Of a stretch of DNA of 39,163 bases, positions 25,862 through 35,948 are shown piece by piece (positions within the stretch are counted from its first letter, which is position 1; every line of letters starts with the position of its first letter). Under the pieces are notes generated by a model, which was given only the letters and a program-made list of their open reading frames with translations, did no database searches and had not been told where the DNA came from. A program made the translations under genes and the position numbers. This DNA is from Leptolyngbyaceae cyanobacterium RM1_1_2 (GTDB taxonomy: Bacteria > Cyanobacteriota > Cyanobacteriia > Phormidesmidales > Phormidesmidaceae). The stretch is from assembly GCA_012032345.1 (NCBI GenBank), contig JAAUQI010000046.1:1-39163 (forward strand), read 5' to 3'.

Positions 25862-25980
25862 CGTAGGGTGGGCACTGCCCACCTGCGTATCTAATTGTGA
25901 TCGGCAACCAACGTATCTAATTGTGATCGGTAATTAGGTGGGCAGTGCCCACCCTACGTGTCTGATGTGATCAGCAACCA
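25862..25980. repeat. Perfect 23-bp inverted repeat with interleaved 24-25-bp direct repeats
   Basis: The arms at 25862-25884 and 25936-25958 are exact inverted copies; the core of each arm, GTGGGCACTGCCCAC, is itself nearly palindromic. Between and beyond the arms lie three related direct repeats beginning CGTATCTAATTGTGATCGG (25886-25910, 25912-25936) and CGTGTCTGATGTGATCAGC (25957-25980). No ORF. This looks like a MITE-type insertion with an internal duplication upstream of clpB. Confidence 0.8.
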
Positions 25981-26126
25981 CTAGCATTGGTTTAGACGAT
26001 CGCAGACGGCAACCCACCCGAGAAAAATCGTAAACACCGATCTCTGCGATCGCCCCTAGCTGCCTACAATGCAAACATAAAACATATTGTATTGATAGCA
26101 AGTAATGCTAGCCGGGGAGAGTGTCC

Positions 26127-28745
26127 ATGCAGCCAACCAACCCCAATCAGTTCACCGAAAAAGCCTGGGCGGCGATCGCCCGGACGCCAGACATTGCCAA
26201 GCAGTCTGGACATCAGCAGATTGAGAGCGAGCATTTGATGGTAGCACTGCTGGAGCAGGAGGGCTTAGCTGCCAGCATTTTTAATAAATTAGAAGTCCCC
26301 GTACAGCAGCTGCGCGATCGCACTGATGCCTTCGTTAAAAAGCAGCCTAAAGTATCAGGAAGTGGGGCTTCGGTTTATCTGGGGCGATCGCTAGATGCCC
26401 TGCTAGATCGAGCTGAGAACTATCGCAAAGAATATAGCGACGACTTTATCTCGATTGAGCACCTGATTCTGGGCTATCTCAAAGACGATCGCTTTGGCAA
26501 AAGTATTTTTCAAGAGTTTAGCATCACCGAGAAGCGGCTGCGGGATGCGATTACGCAAATTCGAGGCAATCAAAAGGTGACAGACCAGAACCCTGAAGGC
26601 AAATACGAATCCCTAGAAAAATATGGCCGCGACCTGACGCAGCTAGCGCGGCTAGGCAAGCTCGATCCGGTGATTGGCCGCGATGACGAAATTCGTCGTA
26701 CCGTACAGATTCTCTCGCGCCGGACTAAAAACAACCCGGTACTGATGGGAGAGCCGGGTGTAGGCAAAACTGCGATCGCTGAAGGTTTGGCCCAGCGCAT
26801 TGTTACCGGTGACGTGCCAGAATCTCTGCGCGATCGCAAGCTAGTCGCCCTCGACATGGGTGCTTTGATTGCTGGGGCCAAGTATCGCGGCGAGTTTGAG
26901 GAACGGCTGAAGGCAGTCCTCAAAGAAGTTACCGATTCCAGCGGTCATATCATTCTGTTTATTGACGAAATTCACACCGTGGTCGGAGCCGGAGCCACCC
27001 AGGGCGCAATGGATGCAGGCAATCTGCTGAAACCGATGCTGGCGCGGGGCGAACTGCGCTGCATTGGGGCGACTACCCTAGACGAGTACCGCAAATATAT
27101 TGAAAAAGACGCAGCTTTGGAGCGGCGCTTTCAGCAGGTATTTGTCGATCAGCCCAGCGTCGAAGACACCATCTCGATTTTGCGAGGTCTGCGAGAGCGC
27201 TATGAAGTGCATCACGGGGTCAAAATTTCTGACAACGCCCTAGTGGCGGCAGCTACCTTGTCTACGCGCTATATCAGCGATCGCTTCCTGCCTGACAAAG
27301 CCATTGACCTAGTGGACGAAGCCGCTGCCAAGCTCAAGATGGAAATCACCTCTAAGCCAGAGGAGCTAGACGAAGTCGATCGCAAAGTCCTGCAGCTCGA
27401 AATGGAGCGGCTATCGCTAAAGAAAGAGACAGACCCCGCTTCTCTAGAGCGCCTAGAGCGGCTTGACAAAGAGATTGCTGACCTCAAAGAAGACCAGCAC
27501 ACTCTCAACGCCCAGTGGCAGGCCGAAAAAGGCAGCATCGACCACATTCAGTCTTTAAAAGAAGAGATCGACCAGGTCAATGTCGAAATTCAGCAGGCCG
27601 AGCGCGACTACGACCTCAACAAGGCGGCTGAGCTAAAGTACGGCAAGCTCACTGACCTACAGCGGGGGCTAGAGCAGGCTGAAGCTCAGCTTGCTGATGC
27701 TCAAACCAGCGGAGCCTCCCTGCTGCGCGAAGAAGTCATCGAAGAAGATATTGCTGAGATCATCTCAAAGTGGACAGGCATTCCCGTTAGCAAGCTGGTT
27801 GAGTCAGAAATGCAAAAGCTGCTTCACCTGGAGGACGAACTGCATCATCGCGTCATCGGTCAAGACGAAGCCGTAACAGCCGTGGCAGACGCCATTGCGC
27901 GATCGCGGGCCGGACTTGCCGACCCCAATCGGCCTACCGCTAGCTTTATCTTCCTTGGCCCGACGGGTGTGGGCAAAACTGAGCTAGGCAAGGCGCTAGC
28001 AGCCTACCTGTTTGACACCGAGGACGCTATGGTACGCATTGACATGTCAGAGTACATGGAAAAACACGCCGTCTCGCGTCTGATTGGAGCACCTCCCGGC
28101 TATGTCGGCTATGACGAAGGCGGTCAGCTCACTGAGGCTATTCGGCGGCGACCCTACTCGGTGATCCTGTTTGACGAAATCGAGAAGGCCCACCCCGATG
28201 TCTTCAACGTCATGCTGCAAATTTTGGATGATGGTCGCGTCACCGACGCTCAAGGGCACACGGTGGACTTCAAAAACAGCATCATCATCATGACCTCTAA
28301 TATTGGCTCTCAGTACATCTTGGATGTGGTAGGGGATGACGAGCAATATGATGAAATGCGATCGCGCGTTCTAGAAGCTCTGCGCTCCAGTTTCCGGCCT
28401 GAGTTTCTCAACCGGATTGACGAAATCATTATCTTCCATGCCCTGCTAAAATCAGAGCTGCGAGAAATTGTCAAACTTCAGGTCAGGCAGCTTGCCAAAC
28501 GCCTGGATGACAAAAAAATGGCTTTGCGTCTGTCAGAATCAGCCCTAGACTTCCTGGTAGAGGTCGGCTACGACCCCGTCTACGGTGCCCGACCGCTAAA
28601 GCGGGCCATTCAGCGCGAACTCGAAACTCAAATTGCTAAAGCGATTTTGCGCAGCGAGTTTACCAGTGGCGATACTATCTACGTGGATGTGGAGAATGAG
28701 CGCCTCTCGTTCAGACGCTTACCAGCTGAGCTGCTGACTACCTGA
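26127..28745 (+). CDS. clpB: ATP-dependent disaggregase ClpB
   Basis: 872 aa from ATG 26127 (GGGGAGA upstream); the in-frame GTG 26121 would add two residues. Order: ClpN repeat domain (about 5-145), first AAA+ module with GEPGVGKT at 208-215, the coiled-coil middle domain (about 400-525, rich in ERLERLDKE-type heptads), second AAA+ module with GPTGVGKT at 611-618 and a C-terminal ClpB domain. There is no ClpP-binding tripeptide loop of the ClpA/ClpX kind that I can recognise. It resolubilises aggregated proteins with DnaK. No CIRCE element was seen upstream, only a repeat element. Confidence 0.97.
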   Translation: MQPTNPNQFTEKAWAAIARTPDIAKQSGHQQIESEHLMVALLEQEGLAASIFNKLEVPVQQLRDRTDAFVKKQPKVSGSGASVYLGRSLDALLDRAENYRKEYSDDFISIEHLILGYLKDDRFGKSIFQEFSITEKRLRDAITQIRGNQKVTDQNPEGKYESLEKYGRDLTQLARLGKLDPVIGRDDEIRRTVQILSRRTKNNPVLMGEPGVGKTAIAEGLAQRIVTGDVPESLRDRKLVALDMGALIAGAKYRGEFEERLKAVLKEVTDSSGHIILFIDEIHTVVGAGATQGAMDAGNLLKPMLARGELRCIGATTLDEYRKYIEKDAALERRFQQVFVDQPSVEDTISILRGLRERYEVHHGVKISDNALVAAATLSTRYISDRFLPDKAIDLVDEAAAKLKMEITSKPEELDEVDRKVLQLEMERLSLKKETDPASLERLERLDKEIADLKEDQHTLNAQWQAEKGSIDHIQSLKEEIDQVNVEIQQAERDYDLNKAAELKYGKLTDLQRGLEQAEAQLADAQTSGASLLREEVIEEDIAEIISKWTGIPVSKLVESEMQKLLHLEDELHHRVIGQDEAVTAVADAIARSRAGLADPNRPTASFIFLGPTGVGKTELGKALAAYLFDTEDAMVRIDMSEYMEKHAVSRLIGAPPGYVGYDEGGQLTEAIRRRPYSVILFDEIEKAHPDVFNVMLQILDDGRVTDAQGHTVDFKNSIIIMTSNIGSQYILDVVGDDEQYDEMRSRVLEALRSSFRPEFLNRIDEIIIFHALLKSELREIVKLQVRQLAKRLDDKKMALRLSESALDFLVEVGYDPVYGARPLKRAIQRELETQIAKAILRSEFTSGDTIYVDVENERLSFRRLPAELLTT

Positions 28746-29213
28746 CGCTTAACCTGAGGGTTTTGCCTGAGGGCTTGACTTTGGGCTACCTCTCTGGGCC
28801 AGTTACTATCTGTAGCTAGTCTAGAGAGCTTTGTAGTTGGCGGTCTTTTTGCTCACTGTTTAGGAAGGGCGCAGCAGTCAGTGCAGTCAACTGTGCAAAC
28901 TGGTTGCTAAAACAGACTTATAGCCTATACAATAGACAGCTAAGAGCTTGGTATGTGTTGTTAGAGTAAACCTAGTAGAGCTATCTTCAGCTTTCCATCA
29001 GGGCTTTTGCAGTTTTAGATTTAGCTACGAGCTTTGATTAAGAGTAACAATCAGGTTTTAGGCGGTCAGCAGGATTAGGGTCGGTAAGTGACCGTGAATG
29101 GCAGGCAGCTCTTGAGTTAACTTCTTGGCTAACAAGCCGCCAAGCAGCAGATAGCGCTTAGCTATCAGGGATTGTGCATCCATTAGCCCATGCTGTTATT
29201 GCGAGTTTGAGAT
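28746..29213. other. Intergenic region upstream of comFB
   Basis: About 470 bp. The start has CCTGAGGG twice, 13 bases apart. A possible sigma-70-like promoter is TTGCTA (28904-28909), 16-bp spacer, TATACA (28926-28931), which would give a leader of about 270 nt. Otherwise nothing recognisable. Confidence 0.35.
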
Positions 29214-29822
29214 ATGGCCGTGGTTCCCACAGCCCCAAAGCGGGAATATATTAACGTAATGGAAATTTTGGTTGCTGAGGAGGTTGCTCAGCAGCTAAAA
29301 AAGCTGTCGCCCCGGGTGCTGAAGTACGTTAGACGAGCAGAAGTTGAAACTTATGCTCTCAACCGTTTACCTGCACTCTATGCCTCTAGCGAGAAGGGCT
29401 GGGAGCATCAGGTTGAAAAAGCTCAAAGAGAGCTGCACGCTAAGATTGTCCATGCTGTGCGTCAGGCTTTTGCGGCGGTGCAGGTTGACCCAATTCGGCT
29501 GGCTCAGCCGCTCAATCTGCAAGTAGAAGAAAATTCTCAGGCCACTCTGCAAGCTTTCCGAGAACTGCTGAAACAGCCCGACCTCTCCTGGGATGAAGTT
29601 TTCAAGCGAATTAAGCAGATTATTCGGGCGAAAACCTCGGGTACACCACCCCCTACCCCACCCTCTGTTCCGCCTACCGCACCTGCCGAGCGTCATGCTG
29701 CCTCCTGGCGTCCCGGTACCTACGGTGGGGAAGTCGTCTGGCGGCGACGTACTCCCCCTCCTCAGCCACCTCAAGGCCGACCTAATCCTTACGGTTGGGA
29801 CGATCCAAACTATCGTACCTAG
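29214..29822 (+). CDS. comFB: ComFB-domain protein
   Basis: 202 aa. Residues about 12-105 match the late-competence ComFB domain: NVMEILVAEEVAQQL, EVETYALNRLPALYASSEKGW and VRQAFAAVQVDPIRL. The C-terminal third is low-complexity, Pro-rich (about 144-195), ending PYGWDDPNYRT. ComFB-family proteins in cyanobacteria have been reported to bind c-di-GMP and affect competence, motility or cell size. The Pro-rich tail may be a partner-binding region. Start ATG 29214. Convergent with the glycosyltransferase-TPR gene. Confidence 0.85.
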   Translation: MAVVPTAPKREYINVMEILVAEEVAQQLKKLSPRVLKYVRRAEVETYALNRLPALYASSEKGWEHQVEKAQRELHAKIVHAVRQAFAAVQVDPIRLAQPLNLQVEENSQATLQAFRELLKQPDLSWDEVFKRIKQIIRAKTSGTPPPTPPSVPPTAPAERHAASWRPGTYGGEVVWRRRTPPPQPPQGRPNPYGWDDPNYRT

Positions 29823-29878
29823 CGCCTTCGGGAGGAAGCTCCGTGCCCTACCCCATAGAGTGGGGTCGCAAACAGCAG

Positions 29879-31129
29879 CTAAGAGCTTTGCAAAGTCATC
29901 TGCCGCAGCCCTTGTTCTAAGCGGGAAGCAGCGACAGGATTGGTTTCTTTGTAAAGCGCAATGGCTTGTCGAAAGGCTTGAGCACCCTCGGGTAGCCTGC
30001 CCAGCTTAAACAAAACAACTCCCAGGTTTTGATAAGCCTCAGCGTAGTGAGACTGCAGCGCGATCGCCTGTCGATAAGCCTCTACGGCCTGCTCGAAGTA
30101 GCCATAGCCCTGAGTGCGATAGGCAATGCCCAAGTTGTAGTGGGCAATCGCAAAGCTAGGGTCAATAGCGATCGCCTGTCGAAAATAGTCTGCTGCTACA
30201 TCTGGCTGTCGCTGCACCATGTAAACAGCGCCTAAGTTGAGATAGGCACCAAGCTCAAGCTTGGCTAAGACAGGCTGAGCGATCGCCTGTTGATAGTGGG
30301 CGACTGCGCCATTGAGATCCTGCAGATGCCGACAGGCAATGCCTGCGTGATAGTGCAGCTCATAGAGCGTCATCGGATCGGTTCCAGTCTCAGTTTCTAG
30401 CTCAGTTTTTGGCCTAGATGCCGCTAAGCCCTGGTTGAGCAGTGACAGTCCCCTAGGCCAGTCTCCGGCCTGACCATAGAGAGCACCTAGCTTATTGCAG
30501 GTGTAGGCATCTTGCGGATGCGCGGCCAGATAGTCCTCTAAAATTTCGCGGGCGCGGCTAAACTTATCTTGAGCTGCGATCGCCTCTAGCGTGTAGCCCT
30601 CGTGCAGGATCGCTACTTCCGGCAGATTCACAACCCGCCAGTGAGGTTCTCGACTCAAAACGTTTTCAACGCTGCGATCGATAGTTTCGTGATAGGGGCG
30701 ATCGAAGCGAATATCGGCCCGGTTGCGAAACAGCCGCGCTACTAGCGTATAGGGGGACTGGCTAGCGCCGACCTCCTGACGGATTAGGTTTAGAACCAGC
30801 ACATCCTCTAAGGAAAGGCCGTTGATGGTTTGGCCTGACAGCAGACGTTTGAGCTGAGAGGCCATTTGGGGGACTAAAACCTCGTCACCGTCTAGCACCA
30901 ATATCCAGTCCTGGGTAGCTTTTTCTAAGGACAGATTGCGGGCGGCGGCAAAATCGTTTTGCCATTCAAAACCATAGACCTGACCAAATTTCTGGGCGAT
31001 TTGAACGGTTTTGTCAGCTGAGCCGGTGTCTACGATGACGAACTCATCAGCGAGTGCCTGAGCGCTACTCAGGCAGCGGCCCAAACGGGCGGCCTCATCT
31101 TTTACAATCATACAGAGGGTTAAAACCAT
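29879..31129 (-). CDS. Glycosyltransferase family 2 with C-terminal TPR repeats
   Basis: 416 aa. The GT2 domain (1-200) has LCMIVKDEAARLGRCL, IVDTGSADKT and the metal motif LDGDE, the compact SunS/Spore-coat-like type. From about 205 on there are five or more tetratricopeptide repeats (for example GAVAHYQQAIAQPVLAKL, DVAADYFRQAIAIDPSFA, AEAYQNLGVVLFKLG). This fusion is common in cyanobacteria and may glycosylate proteins or peptides held by the TPRs. Start ATG 31129. Confidence 0.88.
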   Translation of the reverse strand: MVLTLCMIVKDEAARLGRCLSSAQALADEFVIVDTGSADKTVQIAQKFGQVYGFEWQNDFAAARNLSLEKATQDWILVLDGDEVLVPQMASQLKRLLSGQTINGLSLEDVLVLNLIRQEVGASQSPYTLVARLFRNRADIRFDRPYHETIDRSVENVLSREPHWRVVNLPEVAILHEGYTLEAIAAQDKFSRAREILEDYLAAHPQDAYTCNKLGALYGQAGDWPRGLSLLNQGLAASRPKTELETETGTDPMTLYELHYHAGIACRHLQDLNGAVAHYQQAIAQPVLAKLELGAYLNLGAVYMVQRQPDVAADYFRQAIAIDPSFAIAHYNLGIAYRTQGYGYFEQAVEAYRQAIALQSHYAEAYQNLGVVLFKLGRLPEGAQAFRQAIALYKETNPVAASRLEQGLRQMTLQSS

Positions 31130-31286
31130 AGAGACAGAGGGCGATCGCTGAATAAACTTCTAGTCAGCAAAATAGCTATTTTGTCAGCTGTGTCAATCCA
31201 GTGTATAACCCCAAAGTCTCGCCTGCTCAATCAGGTCAAGCGTCAAAACACTCGCCTCTTGCACGTATTCCTACAGGCAGAGAAAA

Positions 31287-31343
31287 TTGACATCCGGTTC
31301 ACGTTACTTAATATTCTCGCTAGAATTATAAATATACGTAACG
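31287..31343 (+). promoter_or_regulatory. Candidate doxX promoter overlapping an inverted repeat
   Basis: TTGACA (31287-31292), 16-bp spacer, TAATAT (31309-31314). From 31302 to 31343 lies a composite imperfect inverted repeat: outer CGTTAC/GTAACG and inner ATTCT/AGAAT around CGCT. It covers the -10 box, so a repressor dimer there would block transcription. Role inferred. Confidence 0.45.
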
Positions 31344-31365
31344 CACTCTCATACACCTCCTCACC

Positions 31366-31902
31366 ATGTCTCTCACTGCTTCAATTGCCAAAATTTTCAA
31401 GCCCAACGTTAATCCTAACTTCTGGAACCAGACTACTTGGGCAATCTTGCGCGTCGTTGTTGGCGTCATGATGGTTCACAACGGTCAAGACAAGCTAGCC
31501 GACATCGAAAGCTTTGCTGAAGCCTATGTTGCTTATCTCGGCCTGCCCTTTCCTATTTTTCTCAGCTATGTAGCTGCTTATACCGAGCTTATTGGCGCAC
31601 CCCTAGTCGCTTTTGGTTTGCTAACTCGCCCTGCTGCCTTGGGTCTGTTTAGCACTATGTGCGTAGCGATGTATCACCACGTTTCAGTTGCAGGTCTAAG
31701 TTTGCCTTACCTGGAACTGTCTGCCGTCTACGCTGCCTGCTTCCTTTTCTTCCTAGTTAATGGTGCCGGTCTATTCTCAGTCGATGCCCTGTTGGCTAAC
31801 TGGTTAGACGCTACGGCGCTTTCTGCCCGGGCCAAGCAAATCATGCGCTTAGAAAATGCCTACCAGGCTAGCACTGAAAAAGATACAGCAGACGCTGTCT
31901 AG
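31366..31902 (+). CDS. DoxX-family membrane protein
   Basis: 178 aa with four hydrophobic segments. It shows the DoxX pattern: a first helix with LRVVVGVMMVHNGQDKL, a second with FLSYVAAYTELIGAPLVAFGL, a third with RPAALGLFSTMCVAMYHH, and a fourth, YAACFLFFLVNGAG. DoxX proteins relate to quinone-linked redox functions (thiosulfate:quinone oxidoreductase, SodA-associated complexes). The precise role is unknown. No Shine-Dalgarno; ATG 31366 is preceded by a pyrimidine-rich stretch. Confidence 0.8.
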   Translation: MSLTASIAKIFKPNVNPNFWNQTTWAILRVVVGVMMVHNGQDKLADIESFAEAYVAYLGLPFPIFLSYVAAYTELIGAPLVAFGLLTRPAALGLFSTMCVAMYHHVSVAGLSLPYLELSAVYAACFLFFLVNGAGLFSVDALLANWLDATALSARAKQIMRLENAYQASTEKDTADAV

Positions 31903-31963
31903 TCGCTACTGCCTGACTTGGAGCTTTGACCTGCAAGTTTTCAGCCTGCTCAAGCTTATATGC

Positions 31964-31995
31964 AGCACCGATCGAAGGCTCAATCGGTGCTTTTT
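31964..31995 (+). terminator. Rho-independent terminator after doxX
   Basis: Perfect 9-bp stem AGCACCGAT/ATCGGTGCT, 10-base loop, then TTTT, 61 bp after the doxX stop. Confidence 0.85.
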
Positions 31996-32180
31996 CTATG
32001 AGCTGCCTGCATTTCGTCGCTATAGCTGGGTTTATTCTGTTTATTCTAGTCAAGGCACTTTAAGCAGCTCATGAAGCCAGTGTGGCATTTTGAAAACCTC
32101 CTAACTCACAGGGCGATCGCTGCTACCAAGCTGGCCGACAAAGTACTAGTTCCCTGGCTATACCTGAAAATTAATCTGAC

Positions 32181-33572
32181 TCACTCAACCTTAGCCGCCG
32201 CTGCTGCCAGTGCCTGCCGTACCTGCTCAAAGCCAGTACCGCCATAGCTGTTGCGGGCGGCAACTACCTGACGCGGGGCGATCGCTGCATAGATATCGTC
32301 CTCAAAAGCCGGGTGCAGTGCCTGCCATTCTGGCAGGGTCAGGTCTTTGAGCAGCTTGCCAGCGGCCAGGGAGGTTTTGACCACCTTGCCCACCAGATTG
32401 TAGGCTTCGCGGAAAGGCACGCCCTTGCCCGCAAGATAATCGGCGACGTCGGTAGCGTTAGAAAAATCTTCGGCAACGGCTGCGTTCAGCCGCTGGGGTT
32501 GAAACTCTAACCCCTCCTGTAGCAAAATTGTCATCGCTCGCAGGCAGGTCTGAGTGGTTTTGACTGTGTCAAACAGGGCCTCTTTGTCTTCTTGCAGGTC
32601 TTTGTTGTAGGCCAGCGGTAGCCCCTTCATCATCACCAGCAGCCCTTGCAGATGCCCAAAAACGCGCCCTGCCTTACCGCGCACCAGCTCGGGGACATCG
32701 GGGTTTTTCTTCTGGGGCATAATGCTAGACCCGGTGGAGCAGCTATCTTTAAGCGTCACGAAGCGAAACTCTTCTGAAGCCCAGAGAATAACTTCTTCAG
32801 ACAGGCGGGTGAGATGCATCAAAATCAGGCTGGCGGCGCAGGCAAACTCAATGGCAAAATCACGATCGCTGACCCCGTCTAGGCTGTTGCTGTAAACGCG
32901 ATCAAAGTTCAGCAATTCGGCAGTGTAGTGGCGGTCAATGGGAAATGTTGTACCGGCCAAAGCCCCGCAGCCCAGAGGTGAAATATTAATTCGCTGATAA
33001 ACATCGCCTAGACGCTCCCAGTCTCGCTGGGCCATTTCAAAGTAGGCCAGTAGATGATGAGCTAAGCTGAGGGGCTGCGCCCGTTGCAGGTGGGTGTAGC
33101 CGGGAATTAGCGTTTCAACATGCTGCTGGGCTTGCGCTAGTAGAGCTTGCTGAAATCCCCGCAGCAGAGTGCGAATAGACTCAACCTGCGATCGCAAATA
33201 CAGCCGTGTATCGGTGCCTACCTGATCGTTGCGAGAGCGAGCTGTATGCAGCTTTTTGCCCACATCACCGACTAGCTGAGTCAGGCGATGCTCAACTGCA
33301 AAGTGAACGTCTTCGTCAGCAGTGCCCGGCTTAAGCTGTCCCTGACGATACTCTTCTAAAACCTGAGTCAGCCCCTGCACCAGCTGATCCCCCTCCTCAG
33401 GGGTAATAATGCCAACTTTGGCCAGCATTTTGGCGTGGGCCTGAGATCCGGCGATGTCGTACTCGATCAGGGTGATATCAAAGCCAATGCTGGCGTTGAA
33501 ATCAGCAATCTCAGGGTGTAACGCCGACTCAAATCGCTGGCTCCAGGCTGAGGTCGGGGAGGAGGTACTCAA
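32181..33572 (-). CDS. argH: Argininosuccinate lyase
   Basis: 463 aa, normal length; cleaves argininosuccinate to arginine and fumarate, the last step of arginine synthesis. The fumarase/aspartase signature [12 protein letters not shown] is clear, as are [13 protein letters not shown], the catalytic His region [15 protein letters not shown] and [10 protein letters not shown]. Start ATG 33572; a short N-terminus precedes [12 protein letters not shown]. Single gene, no other arg genes nearby. Confidence 0.97.
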   Translation of the reverse strand: MSTSSPTSAWSQRFESALHPEIADFNASIGFDITLIEYDIAGSQAHAKMLAKVGIITPEEGDQLVQGLTQVLEEYRQGQLKPGTADEDVHFAVEHRLTQLVGDVGKKLHTARSRNDQVGTDTRLYLRSQVESIRTLLRGFQQALLAQAQQHVETLIPGYTHLQRAQPLSLAHHLLAYFEMAQRDWERLGDVYQRINISPLGCGALAGTTFPIDRHYTAELLNFDRVYSNSLDGVSDRDFAIEFACAASLILMHLTRLSEEVILWASEEFRFVTLKDSCSTGSSIMPQKKNPDVPELVRGKAGRVFGHLQGLLVMMKGLPLAYNKDLQEDKEALFDTVKTTQTCLRAMTILLQEGLEFQPQRLNAAVAEDFSNATDVADYLAGKGVPFREAYNLVGKVVKTSLAAGKLLKDLTLPEWQALHPAFEDDIYAAIAPRQVVAARNSYGGTGFEQVRQALAAAAAKVE

Positions 33573-33765
33573 GGTTCTTAAATTCCTAAACGGTTGACCA
33601 CCTCACAGGATATAGCTAAACTTTTGCCCGTGCAGATAGTTCAGCGGCGAATGTCAGCAAGTGAAAATAAGTAGCCAGATGCTGCTAATGCTGTTAGATA
33701 CTACAGATATCTCGAATACCCTTGGTAAAGTTGGCCACCTAGCGATCGCTGAAATGTCTGTCTGG

Positions 33766-34077
33766 CTAACTGTAGGTAGTCATGCCTCGAATCACGTAGC
33801 CCAGCACAATGCCAATGAGCAAGGCCCAAATTTGCCCCGACTCGTAGAAGTTACTGAAAGCACTGCCCAAATCTCCCAAAACGTCTTCATCAAACTGCTG
33901 GGCAATCACGACCGACTCAGGGTTGAAAGTCATTCTTGCTAAGCCCATTTGTGAGTTGTGTGGGTTGAAGGCGATCGCAGCTGGCTCTAGACTCCAAATC
34001 TGAGTGTCAGACGGCATCAAACTGAACTGTGGCCAAGCAGTCGCAGGATCGTAGCTCAAAACCAAGCGTTCTAGCAT
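33766..34077 (-). CDS. Small protein with one C-terminal membrane span
   Basis: 103 aa from ATG 34077, chosen because GGAG lies eight bases upstream; the frame is open 13 codons further. The soluble N-terminus (MLERLVLSYDPATAWPQF) is followed by a C-terminal hydrophobic segment (IWALLIGIVLGYVI). It is a tail-anchored layout. I recognise no family. It lies 82 bp downstream of the amidase gene on the same strand. Confidence 0.6.
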   Translation of the reverse strand: MLERLVLSYDPATAWPQFSLMPSDTQIWSLEPAAIAFNPHNSQMGLARMTFNPESVVIAQQFDEDVLGDLGSAFSNFYESGQIWALLIGIVLGYVIRGMTTYS

Positions 34078-34159
34078 GTGCAATTCTCCGCTAGTCCAGA
34101 GGTTATACAATCCCAAACTATACAGCAGAAATCTCCCGCAATGCTAAATCCGGCAGACC

Positions 34160-35716
34160 CTAACGCAAATAGGCGTTGACGTATTCCAAAATGCCGTTGG
34201 CAATTCCCTGAGCCATCTGCTCCCGCCAGGTTGGATCTGCCAGCAGGGGAGCATCTCGGGCACCTGTGACAAAGCCTACCTCTAGCAGCACCGCAGGCAT
34301 TGAGGTATTACGAATCACATAAAACCGGGCCTGCCGAACGCCGCGATCGTTTAGTCCCCCGGCAGACAGCATATTGGCGTGCATGATCCGGGCCAGTCGC
34401 AGTCCAGCATCAGAGTAGTAGTAGGTCTCGGTGCCGTTAACTTCTGGGCGACTGAGGCTAATAGCGTTGGCGTGGATGCTGACAAACAAATCAGCATTGG
34501 CCCGCTCAGCAATTTGCACACGCGGCTCGAGATCGAGGGTGACGTCTTGCTCCCGCGTCAGAACAACGCTAACGCCGTTTTGCTCTAGCAGCTCTCGTAC
34601 CCTCAGCGAAATCGGGAAAATCACCTGCTTTTCTTGGAGGCCACCCCGGCCCACAGCCCCCGGATCGCGGCCCCCATGCCCCGGATCAATCGTGATCACA
34701 ACCCGCGAGTTTTGCACAGGCGGCGTCACCGTTGGCGGCGGACTGACAATGGGCGGAATGGCCGGAGGATCGATTCTAGGCGGGAGTGGGGGGGGCTGTG
34801 GCGCTGGTGGCACCGCAATGGGTGTGGTGGGTGCGGCAGGTGTGGTGGGTGTAGTAGCAATGGGTGGAGCCGATGGGCCCGGACGATCGCTGATGGAATT
34901 AATCGAAACGCCCCTGGGCGGTACGATAATGATGCCGCCCAGATTAGTGGTATTAATTTGCCAATCCGGGCTGCCTTCGTCTAACTCCAGCGTGATTTGG
35001 GCACTGGGCGGTGCGGTTTGCTGCTGGGTAATCTGCCAGCGGCGAATGCTATAGCGGTTATTGGGTAGGTCTTGAGCTGAGAGATTAGCCGCGATCGCTG
35101 TATCAGGCAGGTCAATCGTAATTCGACGGTCATTGCGACGGCCTGTGCGCTGCACTCGAATATTGGGCACTTGGCCTCGGGTGCGCACAAAAAATCCGTC
35201 TGGAGTGGCCGTAACTGAATCTAAACGGCTGGTAGCCCCTGCGGCAGGCTGACCGCTGACGCTATTGGGTGAAGCGCCAGAATCGACCGCCGCTGGCGGT
35301 GGGGAGGGCTGCGCCGCTACTCGCTCAGGCGTCGGGAGCTGTACGACCCACTGATTAGCGCTTTGTCCCCGTACCTGAACCTGCTGAGGATTGACCGTAT
35401 AGCCAGCCTCTAGCTCAATGACTAAGCGGGTAGTCTGCTCGTTGAACTGTCCGGCCCGAACTTCTCGAATGGTGCCGCCAACGGACTGTCTGGCAGTGGC
35501 GCTGCCCAAAACCGTATTGGGCAGGTCAATCACAATTCGGGTGGGGTTAAAAATAAGCTGCGCGCGCGGCTGGACAGCTACGTCAGTGGTGAAAACTAGC
35601 TGATTTTGACGGGCATCGAACCGCCAAAACTGGAGCTGAGCCGCCTCAGCCGGGAGGGTAATGACAAGCGCGCTAGCGGCTCCTAGCGCGCTCGGTATTA
35701 GCCAATTAAATCGCAA
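34160..35716 (-). CDS. N-acetylmuramoyl-L-alanine amidase with AMIN domains
   Basis: 518 aa. Signal peptide (1-26, LPAEAA cleavage region), an AMIN domain (about 27-127), a second AMIN-like domain (about 165-267), a Pro/Thr-rich linker (270-335) and an Amidase_3 domain with zinc ligands His347, Glu362 and His415 and catalytic Glu479. It cleaves the stem peptide from MurNAc in the periplasm, as AmiC-type enzymes do in septum splitting and septal nanopore formation. Start is TTG 35716 with GAGGAGAGAGG just upstream. The linker has strongly biased composition, giving long but false ORFs on the plus strand. Confidence 0.93.
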   Translation of the reverse strand: MRFNWLIPSALGAASALVITLPAEAAQLQFWRFDARQNQLVFTTDVAVQPRAQLIFNPTRIVIDLPNTVLGSATARQSVGGTIREVRAGQFNEQTTRLVIELEAGYTVNPQQVQVRGQSANQWVVQLPTPERVAAQPSPPPAAVDSGASPNSVSGQPAAGATSRLDSVTATPDGFFVRTRGQVPNIRVQRTGRRNDRRITIDLPDTAIAANLSAQDLPNNRYSIRRWQITQQQTAPPSAQITLELDEGSPDWQINTTNLGGIIIVPPRGVSINSISDRPGPSAPPIATTPTTPAAPTTPIAVPPAPQPPPLPPRIDPPAIPPIVSPPPTVTPPVQNSRVVITIDPGHGGRDPGAVGRGGLQEKQVIFPISLRVRELLEQNGVSVVLTREQDVTLDLEPRVQIAERANADLFVSIHANAISLSRPEVNGTETYYYSDAGLRLARIMHANMLSAGGLNDRGVRQARFYVIRNTSMPAVLLEVGFVTGARDAPLLADPTWREQMAQGIANGILEYVNAYLR

Positions 35717-35895
35717 ACTGCCTCTCTCTCCTCAATTGCTTGCTGCAACTGCAACGACGACGGGTTCGTCAAATCGGTGCCAAAAGATACACGAATTTCG
35801 CTGGTCAGGCTAGTGTCGCACTTCATTGATACCTGTGCAATGCTCACCCCTTCATTCAAGGCCAGCTCTCTCACTTCAGGAGAATATAGTTCCAT
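35698..35895 (-). CDS. Small hypothetical protein overlapping the amidase start
   Basis: 65 aa, MELYSPEVRELALNEGVSIA to an acidic C-terminus. The composition is ordinary and protein-like, and the stop overlaps the amidase start by 19 bp, which would favour coupling. But there is no clear Shine-Dalgarno and no recognised family; it may be a leader ORF or chance. The AGGAGAGAGG in its last codons serves the amidase. Confidence 0.4.
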   Translation of the reverse strand: MELYSPEVRELALNEGVSIAQVSMKCDTSLTSEIRVSFGTDLTNPSSLQLQQAIEEREAVCDLIG

Positions 35896-35948
35896 CCTGC
35901 TCGCCTATTGTGCCTTGATTTGGCTAAATTCGCCTATCTCTCGTGCAG

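Noticed and set aside
25886-25980. Possible CRISPR-like repeats
   Set aside because: Only three imperfect units with irregular spacing (26 and 45 bp), no unique spacers of equal length and no cas genes.
29850-29866. Small hairpin ACCCCA/TGGGGT between comFB and the GT-TPR gene
   Set aside because: Only six pairs and no T tract; too weak to call a terminator.
31354-31366. ACCTCCT just before the doxX ATG
   Set aside because: Equals the anti-Shine-Dalgarno sequence itself, so it is not a ribosome-binding site; likely chance.
31856-32074. 72-residue plus-strand reading after doxX
   Set aside because: Overlaps the doxX end and its terminator; no coding pattern.
34379-35054. Plus-strand readings up to 207 residues, Gly-rich
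   Set aside because: Antisense of the amidase's Pro/Thr-rich linker and AMIN domain; composition bias explains the open frame.
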